21,783 nucleotides of DNA from Oppiella nova (taxonomy: Eukaryota > Arthropoda > Arachnida > Sarcoptiformes > Oppiidae): the NCBI GenBank assembly GCA_905397405.1, contig CAJPVJ010000657.1, positions 1-21,783 of the forward strand, given 5' to 3'. The translations under genes were made by a program, and so were the position numbers. Every line of letters begins with the position of its first letter. Position 1 is the stretch's first letter. Positions 1 to 10,407 of this stretch are shown piece by piece. The notes under the pieces were generated by a model that was given only the letters and a program-made list of their open reading frames with translations, did not search any database and was not told the origin of the DNA.

Positions 1-1093
1 GCTGTATATTATGAACCAATTTGAAAGTACAAATGAATATAAATCTATGTTAAACCCATTGGATTTTATGAACTTATATTTTATAAAAATTGAAATATCT
101 TGTAAATCACAGAAATAACTTATGGCTGAAAACTAACACTAAAATAACTCACAAAAACTAATTTTTTTTATATACTAATGATTTTTCATAAAATTAATTA
201 CAACTTTTAATTTATGAATAAAGGAGTATGTCAGTAAATGCCCTAAGTATTTCAAATTACTAAATAGAAAATTGTTTTTCCATTGATAGCTTAATATTTA
301 ATAGTTATTATAAATTCATTAAAAATACACAGGATTACAGTGGGGCTAATGCATATTTTGGAAAACCAAATTCCTTTGTATAATGAAATGTAATTGAATG
401 GCTAATTTTTTGTAAAATATACTTTTACTATTTATTGAATGTACATTTATAATATCATATGATTAAGTAGTGTTATATTTACAAAATAGCCAAAATTTAA
501 AATATAAAACTAAAATTAGAAAAATTAAAATAATAAATTATTTATAAATTATATAAAGTAATTTATAATTTTACTTAAATATATACTCTTTCATAAGAGT
601 CACTTTTCAAATTTAATAAAACCCTTAATATGAAAGCCCTAGTTTATTTTGATCAGACATTTAAAAATTCTTGATTATTTATAAATATATTTGACTTTAA
701 CTCCTTCTAGCGGTTGAAAAATATTTTGATTTTAAAGTTATTATTGATAAAATCATTTATCTAGGTCAAAAAAAAATAATAAACTTATGAAATACTTATT
801 TAAATATCGAAGTGTTTAATTTGACCAGGCAAAATAATATTGGCTTATTTTCATACTTCTTTTTTCAATATTCGGTTTTATGAACCGCTCGATATTATGA
901 ACTTTTTTGAAAAACATCGTGGTTCATAAGATCAAGCGCCGAGTATAAACTCATTATGTAGAATTACGATTAATTTAGTTTCGTATAAGTTTAATTAAAT
1001 AATTAGGTTTGAATGTTTGGTCAATTCATAATAATGTGTCCCATAATACAACTCTATATAGTAATGTGAATTAACTTTCATTCACTCCAATAG
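1..1093. other. AT-rich non-coding leader
   Basis: No coding exon with convincing protein similarity is visible on either strand. The sequence is strongly AT-rich with short homopolymer runs. A 9-bp inverted pair (TTATGAACC at 878-886 and GGTTCATAA at 921-929) is present but is too weak to name. The stretch is probably a 5' intron or upstream DNA of the phospholipase C gene, because the first recognisable exon of that gene begins at 1094 with a split codon and so needs at least one exon further upstream. Confidence 0.5.
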
Positions 1094-4000
1094 CCACAGC
1101 GAATAGAAAGAGTCGATTTCGGCCTAAAAGTGCTAAAAGTTTCAGAGATATCTTCAATGGTTTGTATAGTATTTGTTTTACCAATTTTTAAGTTTAACGA
1201 CATGAGAATATGTACTAGTTTGTATACTTTCATTGCTATTAAATTGAAACAAAATTAAATTTAGATCCAATTTATATGTTAAAAATATATGACAAATGTT
1301 TAACTAATGAAATGAATATAATGTTTGCATAAAAGAGGAGAATATTCCCAATGAAGAGGCGATCGCCCGGTTGAAGGAGAAGACGTCCTTTCATAAGGTG
1401 CGGTCTTTGGATAAGTTTATTTGTCGCAACTATTTCATTGATTTCAATACAATGCAACTCCATTACGAGCCCTCCATCAAGAGCTTCATGTGCAGAGATG
1501 TACCCTATAGTGAGTCAAATCAGTTTTAAATGTCATGTTTCTAAACTAAAAGGTTTTGTATTTCAGTTGATTTGTGCGATTTGTCAGAAGTAAGGAAGGG
1601 TTGGGAATCGGATCGCTTTAATGTAATCGACGCCAAATTTCGACGCAAACTTCACGCCTCGATTGGACCCAAGAATTTGCCGCAACTCGAAGAGGAGAAC
1701 TGCTTCTCTCTTGTGTTCGACAACGGCATGAAAACCGAGGACTTAGTGGCACCTAATCCTGAGATAAGGGATACTTGGGTTAAAGGACTTAGTTTCTTAA
1801 TCGCTAGTTATAAGGATCAACTGGTCAATGATGAGCAAACAGTGTATGATTTGTTATAAAAATTTTTAACTTAAATTTCAAAGACATGTCAATTTGTATA
1901 TCATTTTGACAGTTGGCTTAATAAGCAGTTCCGAGAGGCCGACAAGAATAATAACAAGAGCTTAAGTTTTGATGAAGTGATTACTCTTTTGAATCACATG
2001 AATATCTTAATGAATGAAAAGCACGCAAAAGCACTGTTTAATGTGAGTTTGTTTGTTATCAATTGATTTAAATAGAAATTAATTGAAATGATTGATTGCA
2101 ATGAATGTGTTGACAGATGGCTCACATCCATAAACATAAAATGAATTTAAGAGAACTGAAAGAGGATACCTTAGATCGGGAGGAGTTCCTTGTATTCTAT
2201 CAGTTGCTTAACCAAAGACTAGAATTGGAGAAATTATTTCGAAAGTTTGTATGCAATTGATTTAACTTGTAATAAAGTACTTAATTATTTTTTATTAAAG
2301 GTATTCAGTGAACAGCACTTGTATTATGGGTCCCGAAGAGCTCAGAGACTTTTTAGTAGATGAACAGAAAGTATGAAAATATGAATTGAAATGATTGAGA
2401 TTAAAATGGAAATTATATTTTGTTTCTCAAAATAGATGAAGAAAACAACTTTAGCTGATTGTGAAGCATATATACAGAGATATGAACCAAAAGAAAATGA
2501 TAACCCAGGCTATTTATCGATCAAAGGATTCTGCAAATTATTCAAATCAATAGATTTTGACATTTTTAATAGAAGTCATCGCGTTGTATGTGAAGACATG
2601 TCTCAACCACTTTCCGATTACTACATCGCTTCCTCTCATAATACGTATAATTAATAAAACGCTTGATTTAAACGACAAAAATAATGAATAACTGTTATAT
2701 GATGTAAATATAGTTACTTAATGATGGGTCAGTTGACGGGAAGCAGTAGTATAGAAGCGTATCGGTTGGCTCTGATCAGAGGGTGTCGTTGTCTTGAACT
2801 CGATGTCTGGGACGGCGACGATGGAGAGCCCATTATATATCACGGATACACTTTGACTACGAAAATCACATTGCGAGATGTCCTCAAGACTATACATAAA
2901 TATGCATTTAAAACGAGTCAATACCCGATTATCCTTTCGATGGAAAATCACTTGTCTATTGAACAGCAAATAAAAATGGCTGAACTCATGAGGGACATCT
3001 TACAAGGTTACCAATTCATTGATATTACCGTAAAAATGGCTTCATATAAACTGATAATCTTTTTAAAATACAGATTATTTATATGTAACTCCAGTCGACA
3101 AGAATAAGAGTCACTTGCCTTCACCCGAGGCTTTAGTGCGAAAAATTCTCATTAAAGGCAAAAAACTACCACAACTTAAACCAAAGAAATTAATTAAATT
3201 AAAGAAAGCGTTAGATTTGAATCCAATCAAAGAATCGGAATCTGAAGAATCAGATGCGAGAGATGATGAGGAGGAAGACGAAGGCGATGAGTCAGACGAC
3301 GAGATGAGTGACAATGAGATTACAGTTGAAGCCAATGATGCAAATATAGAGACAAATGCAGAAAATACATCACAGAGTAAGACAGAGAATAAGACACAGA
3401 ATACTAATAATACAGAGAATAAAGAGAAGTCTAAAGACCATAGTATGCAGAGAACCAATACATTCCCGTTAACTATACCAAAGAATTTTAACAAAAATGT
3501 GAGAACAGATGCATCTAATAGTGATAATCACAACAAACTCGGACACACGGTATCAGTTCCACCAAAACCAACTGCTGATGAAATTAATGCATCAAAAAAA
3601 GTATTTTTTAATTGAATTGTTTGATTTGAAAAATATAATTTCATATAAATATTGAATCGATTTCTTGGTTTCAGTACAAATTAGCGAAAGAATTCTCAGA
3701 TTTAGTCAATTACTGTGCGGCCAAGAAGTTTGTATCATTTGATGACTGTTTGAATAAGAAAAAATGTACGGTACACCACATTTGTGACAAACAAAAATAG
3801 CTTGTTCAATAATTTGTATGATTTATAAATTAGGGAAATATTACGAAATGGTGTCTTTGGAGGAAACAAAATCTGAAAGTCTCTCCAAAAACAAAAGTAA
3901 TTGAAAAAAATCTTATTTTGAAATAATTTATTCTAAAATTTGAACTCAAATTCAGCCAAAAATGATGACTCGGACGAAGACACGGCTGAGACAGGGGGTG

Positions 4001-4833
4001 AGGCGGCGTCGACGGTCAAGAGTAAGTTTCCGTACGTCAACTTCACGAGAAAACATTTGGTTCGCGTGTATCCGAAGGGCACCCGAACTGATTCAAGTAA
4101 CTACAACCCCATAACGCACTGGAATGTAGGCGCGCAGCTGGTGGCACTCAACTACCAAACCTGCGATAAACCCATGCTTTTCAACGAAGCCCTGTTCGCG
4201 ATGAACGGCAAATGCGGTTATATTTTGAAGTCAGAGTATCTTAGAAAAGGCAAAGAATACGGAGTGAGTGGTAAGACTTCGGTCGTTAACTCTCCGACAG
4301 GAAAAGTGAAGAAAGTTTGGATTACAATCATTAGCGGACAGTGTATTCCCAAACCCGGCAATTCATTCGAGGGAGAGATCATTGATCCGTACGTTAAGCT
4401 TAAAGTTTATGGACATTCGGCCGATTCTTTTGAGTTCAAGACAGACTCCGTCAAGAATAACGGTTTTATTTAAACATTTTCAATAAGACATTGCTTAGTT
4501 TGAATGTTTGACACCATTTTAGGTTTCAATCCCATTTGGGAGCAATCGTGTGAATTTATTATTCGTTTGCCGGAAATGGCTTTCATTTCTTTTGCGGTTA
4601 AGGATCAGTCAAATACTGGAAAGAATGCAGTCCTCGGACAGTATATGCTCGCATTCAGAGCTATTATGAAAGGTATGGTTTCAAACAATTACATCACAAA
4701 GTAAATTATTATATGGTATTTAGGCTACCGTACCATCAATTTAGTGGACAGTGAGAATCGGCCCATAAGTCCGGCCTCTCTTCTGGTTCACGTCAGGTTC
4801 GAAGACGTGGCCGACTATTGGAGTCCAGAGTAG
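1094..4833 (+). CDS. Phosphoinositide phospholipase C, delta/eta type (5' end not established)
   Basis: This enzyme hydrolyses PIP2 to diacylglycerol and IP3 at the membrane. Proposed exons are 1094-1159 (tentative), 1336-1509, 1567-1843, 1913-2042, 2117-2244, 2301-2370, 2436-2644, 2714-3006 (or 3029), 3095 (or 3103)-3600, 3675-3765, 3834-3896, 3956-4462, 4523-4672 and 4724-4833, giving roughly 920 residues. Domain order is a PH domain (exons 2-3), EF-hands with a full calcium loop [12 protein letters not shown], the X box (SSHNTY, LELDVWD, IIYHGYT and SMENH hold the catalytic His, Asn, Glu, Asp, His and Glu), an acidic X-Y linker (about 3220-3600), the Y box ([17 protein letters not shown]) and a C2 domain ([10 protein letters not shown] to NNGFNPIWE). 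Phases agree at every junction except the intron near 3007-3102. The initiator Met is not in a recognised exon. The linker is longer than in typical delta enzymes and recalls eta; no SH2/SH3 (gamma) or Ras-associating (epsilon) domain is seen. Confidence 0.93.
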
Positions 4834-4984
4834 ACATAGCTTTCCATTGAGTACAGTATTAGCACTTCTTTAGACACAATTGCCATATATTAAGCCAAAC
4901 AACACATTTAATTCGTATAATTTGTGTTTATTTTAATGAAATTATTTATAACAAAAACATTAAAACATTTCTAAAAATTATAAA
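4834..4984. other. 151-nt convergent spacer holding both 3' UTRs
   Basis: The stop codons of the PLC gene (plus strand) and RFC1 (minus strand) are only 151 nt apart. The best RFC1 poly(A) signal lies at 4932-4927. The best plus-strand signal is a variant ATTAAA at 4959-4964, beyond it. If both are used, the two transcripts overlap as sense and antisense 3' ends. Confidence 0.6.
4927..4932 (-). terminator. Poly(A) signal AATAAA of RFC1
   Basis: The minus strand reads AATAAA about 53 nt past the RFC1 stop codon, in an AT-rich context. It is the first canonical hexamer downstream of the gene. Assignment rests on position only. Confidence 0.5.
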
Positions 4985-7446
4985 TTATTTTTTAGTGAAG
5001 AACGAACTGATGGTTAATTGTTTCCCTTTTGACGCAGAATTTGTTTTTGATGTCTTAGTTTCGGGTGTTTTTCGCGGTTTGCTTTCACTCTTAGTCTCGG
5101 ATTTTGGTTCGCTTTTAGTTTTACTCTTTTGTCCGTTTGTTTGTTCGGATTTTGTCGGACTTTTCGCTGCCTTTTTGGGGGTACTTTTCGACTCACTTTT
5201 AGTTTCAGGTTTAGACGACTTTCGCGGCGATCTTCTCACCTCTGACTCCTTTGGGGGACTTTTGGCCACTATTTTCTTAGTTTTATCACCACTTTTGGCC
5301 GCCTTTTGTGGACTCTTTTTAGGCGATTCTCTACGAGGTTTGGTTGTGCCGTTCGTGCCGTTTGTCTGTTCACTCTTTTTCTCATTTTTAATCTCCTTTT
5401 TTGATGCCTTTTTAGGTGAAATGATTGGCTCGCATTCGGAATCACTTTCGAGTCTAACTTTTATTTGTTTTTTCGGTTTCTTTTCCTTTTCTGATTCAGA
5501 TTTCTTTGATTTATTCGTTTTTGCTTTAGTTTTCGACTCTTTTTCAACACTCTTTTTAGTCGCTTTAGTCTTCTTAGCCTTAATCATAGCGTCGATTGCT
5601 ATGTCATCCACTTCTTCATTGTCTTCAATATCAGATCCATTATCGCCGTCTTCGCCCTCAACATCATTCAAATCGACAGCACTTTTGCCTTTCTTTCCCT
5701 TCGTAATGGTTCCCAAAGAGTACGGCAAACAAAAGCCCTCTTTATTGTAGGCCCGGGTGAGCGCAGCCTTCACTTTACTGTCCACTCGACTCATGGGATC
5801 CTTTTGGTGGTTCCAAAGGGTCAACTCGATTATGGACTCGAGGTCTTCGCGTCGCAAACAATAATTCTCGAGCGTCTCAATAGTGTTGGGTATACCTCCC
5901 TGTCCATTGGCCACCAACGGCTCGATTATAGCGTCTCTCAATGGCTCCAAATAATCCAGATTTAAGGCAGTCTTACTTCCACTGACTTTCAAATTCATAT
6001 GCATTTTGAGTTCTTGTAGTAAACGATTCTTTTTGTTAGTCGTCGACATTTTCCCCATAAACGACGGGAACTGTATCTGTCCGCCGAAGTGGCCGTTCAT
6101 GTAAGCGCCGGGCATAACACTGGCGAACGCCGCCTGAAGTGGAAGTAGACTCCAGTTATTGGTTCCGCGAATCTGTTTCTCAATCAAATCGCCGAAAGCC
6201 ATCGCTTCGATCGCTTTTGTCGCACATTTCAGGCGTTGGGTTTCGTTTCTATCGGTAATCAACACATGTTTAGCAATAAAAACCAATTAAACGGCAAAAC
6301 ATGGCAATGGGTTTAAGACAAATGTCAGACAATATGTCAATACCTGGCTTTCGAGGGGTTGACGAGCGGGTAGTTTTCAAAGTTAAATAACGGCATAATA
6401 GAGTAGTCGCAGAAAAACAGATCTGATTTGTCGCCAAAACTCATCTTCTGGTACTCTTCGCCACTGGAGTAGACTTTGCGGACGGCATCGAAAGTGCTCT
6501 ACAAATGCAATCAAACCGTGAATAAGATCAACAAATTCAAGACAATTCATCTCAAGTCACATACCAGTCGGACGTCTTTAATGGACTGATCGGACAACAG
6601 GTTATTAATCTTTTTAGCGCCGGTACCCAACAGCGAGAGGTTATGCAGTATTTGTCGGATGTCTTGGTTGGCGCTCACAATGAGTTCATGCAAAACGTTG
6701 GGTGAGATCTGAATGCCTTCCTTGAAGGCGATGGACATCATCGGCCCCTTTATCTGCTCGACTCGCGGCCGAGAGAACCGCAGATCAAAGCAATAGTTGA
6801 CAAGAGATCGCATCTTCGGGTGCGACCTGTCATTGCAGATGCAAATTATGGGCACTTTTGACCCCTTTATCAATTGGATCAGCTCTGCCACACCTCCGCG
6901 GTCCTCATTGCCGGCCATACCGTCCACTTCATCCATAATGACCACGTGTTTGGCGGTGACGGACGTCTTGGCGGACGCCGTGTTGAAGAAGTCGGTGAGT
7001 GTCGTGTTTTGGAGCAACTCTTTGACGACCACTTCCAACGTCTTCTTACTCCTCGAGTCGGAAGCGTTCAGTTCTACCCAATCGTAGGCCAACTCTTTGC
7101 ACACTAGATGTGCGGACGTAGTCTTCCCGACGCCGGGCGGACCACTGAGAAGAGCCGCGCGAAAGCCCTGTCCGTCTTCGGTCGCAAATTTGCCAAAACC
7201 GGGCTTTTTGTCCAAATTCTTGTGCCAATTGGACAGCCATTTGAGTAGTTTATTGACACAACTCCTGTCGCCCTGTTGTCCGATCACCTGTTTGGTCGAC
7301 TCCGGCGTGTATTTATCGACCCATAGGTCCGACACCTTCTGGGGTAACGACTTCTGGGGTCCGTTCGCCTCCACGCGACTCCTCTTCCCGCTCTTGTCGT
7401 CCGTTTCGGCGATCTTTCGCTTCCGCTGAATGTCTGATGAATTCAT
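4985..7446 (-). CDS. RFC1: Replication factor C subunit 1 (clamp loader large subunit), BRCT-less form
   Basis: RFC1 is the large AAA+ subunit that, with RFC2-5, loads PCNA at primer-template junctions in the nucleus. Exons are 7446-6565, 6498-6344 and 6248-4985; phases match and give 766 residues. The start is the ATG at 7446, followed by a basic segment and then LWVDKYTP, which opens the family's AAA+ module. Walker A GPPGVGKT is at residues 102-109 and Walker B DEVD at 172-175. NASDSRSK and RFSRPRVEQIKG follow the family pattern. The RFC1 C-terminal domain begins near residue 345 (NNWSLLPLQ, MSRVDSKVKAALTRAYNKE). From about residue 560 the chain is a Lys/Ser/Glu-rich tail ending in QLTISSFF (residues 756-763), a canonical PIP box. 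Usual metazoan RFC1 is near 1,150 residues with an N-terminal BRCT domain; none is visible here. An in-frame ATG at 7542 would add 32 mostly hydrophobic residues and is less likely. A splice acceptor near IQRK with a distant upstream exon cannot be excluded. Confidence 0.95.
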
Positions 7447-8322
7447 GGCAAACACCAAATGACACCAAAAATATAAAAACCGATTAATAAACAAACAATT
7501 GGTTAACAATTCACAGAATATATAATCAAACGATTCATTCAAACGAATAGCGAATGAATGGAAACAAAGTTTTTGTCAACAAATGACTGAAACAATTGAA
7601 TGCGATTTCAATGCATTTGTCGCACAATTGACGGCAATTCACAATACGTTTCACACAAACGTTACATATTTTTTGGCGCTTTTGTACAACACTTACCCCT
7701 TTTGTACGCTATTGGAGGCGATCCGTAAATTGTGTTACTTTTGAGCACCACTTTTGAGTCCACTATAATCGTCGAGAAATAGATTTCACTCAAAACAGGC
7801 ATTACTTAGCATTTGGTGTGAAAACTGTACACTTTTTAAAGCGTATCGTTGTTTGTGTGTTGCGTTCCTCACAATAGATAACGGATTCAAATATAACGTA
7901 CGATCGCTGTGGCAGTGAAGCAGTGAACGCATTGCAGGTTCGCTGCGAGCGCTATAGTGTTAAACACATTCGTGGGGAGCAATGGATGAGTGAAGTGTCG
8001 TAACGTCATATACGGGCGAATAGTGGCGAACATCTGTCCCCAAAGAATATGACATTAGATTACATAATATATGAATAGATGTGATGATTGTTTGCATTGC
8101 ATTTGACAGTCGATTGATTGCATGACAACAACACATATACTGTAAACACATTTCAGACATCTTTAAGACACTATCAGTGCATCACTTCTGCCAACCATTT
8201 GCTGACCGTTCGGACACATCCCTCCCTATCAGACAATAGCCTATTGTGACACGTCTTATATGCCCACAGATTCATCCATTTGCTGATCACTTCATTGGAC
8301 ACAAACAGAGGTCGACAACAAA
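7447..8322. promoter_or_regulatory. Divergent promoter region between RFC1 and DAZAP2
   Basis: This 876-nt stretch separates the RFC1 start (minus strand) from the DAZAP2 start (plus strand). It has no convincing coding exon, and I found no BRCT-coding sequence on the minus strand. The part nearest DAZAP2 is less AT-rich than other spacers and probably includes its 5' UTR. No clear TATA box or named factor site is claimed. The head-to-head arrangement suggests shared control of two broadly expressed genes, which is inference. Confidence 0.5.
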
Positions 8323-9165
8323 ATGAATCACAATTGGGATCAAAAGAAAGGTTTGTTCAAACTCTTTGTCTATTGTCTTGTTTCGTGGCTTTGTTTCCAT
8401 TCCTCACGACATTTGCATTGCTTTCCATGTTTTCCACAATCGATTCATATATTCAATGAAAACATGCATTCATTGTGTGACTCAATGGTAGGAAACGCTC
8501 CTCAAGTGTATCCACCCCTCTATGGAGGGCCCCCATCGGCGCCACAACACATACCGCAGCAGTCGATGCAGCAGTCCTTCCAGGGGTTGCCACAGCCGTA
8601 CCAATCCATGGGCGGCCCTATGGGACAGCCATTAGGCGCTGGTATGGCTCAGGGATTGGGTCCACCGCCCCCTTACACGCCATACTCGGAACAGTCGCAG
8701 CAACAGATGAAATATATGTCGCAAATGACATACAATCCCAACCAATACATGCCGACCTCGAGCGCCGGTGTGGGCGCTCCACTCGTGCCACAGCCCCACA
8801 CATCCATTGCCGGAGCGCACAGTTATCCCTACCCTTCGAATCCATATCAAAACCCTGGTCTCTATAACCCATACAACCCGTACCAGAATTTGCCGCCAAA
8901 TAGTACTGTAGTTATGCCGCAGGGCTTCGATGCCGGCGCTCGCTTTGATGGCCTCGCGCGGCCTGGCATTCCGGTCAGTCATACCCCTCTGTGCTTATAT
9001 CAATGAAACCTGATCTATGTCTATGTTTGACAGCAGCCGCCCCCACCGGGAGTGGCGCCCAATGCGGCCCAATTGGCGGCAATGCAGGGCCACAATGTGG
9101 TGATCGGCCAGAAGAAGGGCTCCTTCCTCGAGGGCGGCAGTAGTGGCGGCTATACCTTCTGGTAG
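8323..9165 (+). CDS. DAZAP2: DAZ-associated protein 2 orthologue
   Basis: DAZAP2 is a small, proline- and tyrosine-rich adaptor that binds WW-domain and other signalling partners. Exons are 8323-8350, 8492-8973 and 9034-9165, giving 213 residues; vertebrate DAZAP2 is about 168. The ATG follows ACAAA. PPxY-type WW ligands are PPLY (residues 17-20) and PPPPY (67-71). The middle is low-complexity Gln/Pro/Tyr/Gly. The C-terminal third carries the family block: STVVMPQGFDAGARFDG, then a PPPPG run, APNAAQLAAMQG, QKKGSF and the terminal GGYTFW, matching the vertebrate ending GGYTIW. Introns are 141 and 60 nt with GT-AG ends. The first intron contains no stop and is a multiple of three, so an unspliced message would still be translated with a hydrophobic insert. 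The gene runs away from RFC1 and towards CACHD1. Confidence 0.93.
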
Positions 9166-9453
9166 ACCACATACTCACGTATTCAGTATTCAATTCAATA
9201 GCTTCTCATTCGTAAAACTGTTTCAATATTTATGCAAAACATTATCTTTACGAATAATCAATTTTATGCCGTTTTTTCACTCAAGTTTTAACTTAAAAAT
9301 CTAATTATTATTAATAATCATTATTGAAGTCCTTTTTTCGAGTCCTAATTTTGTGTTCAATCCAGCGATTGATTATTATTTATTTAATATAACGGTAATA
9401 ATACAAATGAATTGTAATTTTGATGTAACAATCAAAACTCCATTTGCATTATC

Positions 9454-9459
9454 AATAAA
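9454..9459 (+). terminator. Candidate poly(A) signal AATAAA of DAZAP2
   Basis: AATAAA lies about 290 nt past the DAZAP2 stop codon and is the first canonical hexamer I see downstream of it. Assignment is by position only. Confidence 0.4.
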
Positions 9460-10329
9460 ATTGATATAAAGTCTGATTTTGTCTAATATTTAATGAATAG
9501 TTACACAATAATGCGGTGGTAATCAATAATTTTATTGAATCTCAATTAAGATTTTAATGATTTTCTAAGAGTTTAAAACTTATAAATTATGTAAAATTGT
9601 TTACAAATTAGTGTTAAACCTCTCGTCAACTAAACTTTATTTGCGACCAAAATCTATATAACATTTAAATACAACAGTATTCGTCGAGTAGTAGTAATAC
9701 AGCAGAAATGCAATCAACAAAACTTAACATATTTGGCAATCAATTGATTTCTCGTTCATTTGCATTCAAATCATTGCATAAAAGTTTGATTGTGTTTTAA
9801 AATTTAAAAGCTATCATAAAATTAAGTCACTTATATTAATAATTCGCAAATTTACAATAAAATTAAGTAAAAATAAATATTTTCTAACAAATGGTTTGGC
9901 GTCTTATAAATTGCATTCAAAGTGGAGTACAAAATGTAATCAGTTTTTGGCCATAAATGGGAAATCATATGAACAATAGATATGAAAAGACATGAAATGG
10001 TAATGGATTTAGACATAAAAATTATGTTCACAATTATGACGTGTCGTAAAATGATAAAAATAAATAAATAAAATTTCATTTACAATATAATTGATGAGTA
10101 CATTATTTACAAAATTAAAGATCAATAATATATCTCTAAAACTGTTTACAATTCGTCGATAAGAGCTTATAATCCGAGTGAACAGTACATCGAAAAAGTC
10201 TAATCTCAACACAATAAGCAATAAATTGATTGAAAAAATCAATTCTCAAAAATAGTTTAAGTAAAAAGTTATTAAAAATGCGTTTTTGACTCATAAAATG
10301 CTCACTCCTTGAGTAAAATACAATACAAA

Positions 10330-10350
10330 CTAATATAAACTTTATATTAG
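10330..10350. repeat. 21-nt perfect palindrome
   Basis: CTAATATAAA and TTTATATTAG are perfect 10-bp inverted copies around a single C. It sits about 60 nt past the CACHD1 stop codon, so it would fall in that gene's 3' UTR. In AT-rich DNA this may be chance. Confidence 0.6.
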
Positions 10351-10407
10351 AAATTGAAAAATGCTAAATTCAAAAACATAATACACTGTAGAATAACAAT
10401 TCCTGAA

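Larger units (their letters stand above)
9166..10407. other. AT-rich convergent spacer (DAZAP2 and CACHD1 3' ends)
   Basis: These 1,242 nt lie between two converging genes and hold their 3' UTRs. Short reading frames on the minus strand around 9850-10240 are rich in Ile, Phe and Leu as expected for AT-rich noise, and none resembles a known family. Several small AT palindromes occur, the clearest at 10330-10350. No transposon coding region is visible. Confidence 0.55.

Noticed and set aside
878-929. Inverted TTATGAACC/GGTTCATAA pair as a possible element or tRNA fragment
   Set aside because: Only 9 bp, no further pairing and no cloverleaf or B-box; chance is a sufficient explanation.
3111-3494. 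Minus-strand frame of 127 codons opposite the PLC linker
   Set aside because: It is the antisense of the acidic Glu/Asp/Ser run and gives a Ser/Leu/Val repeat typical of shadows.
4995-5750. Plus-strand frame of 251 codons opposite RFC1
   Set aside because: It is the antisense shadow of the Lys/Ser/Glu-rich RFC1 tail, giving a Phe/Leu/Ser-rich product with no family resemblance.
7960-8160. Minus-strand frame upstream of RFC1, considered as a missing BRCT exon
   Set aside because: It has no BRCT features (no GGKV-like loop or W-containing C-terminal helix) and is not in a position with convincing splice sites.
8618-9193. Minus-strand frames opposite DAZAP2
   Set aside because: They are Arg/Gly-rich shadows of the Pro/Gln-rich DAZAP2 exons without splice logic or similarity.
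9852-10242. Minus-strand hydrophobic frames in the DAZAP2-CACHD1 spacer
   Set aside because: Ile/Phe/Leu-rich composition is expected from AT-rich non-coding DNA; no conserved motif or supporting splice pattern.
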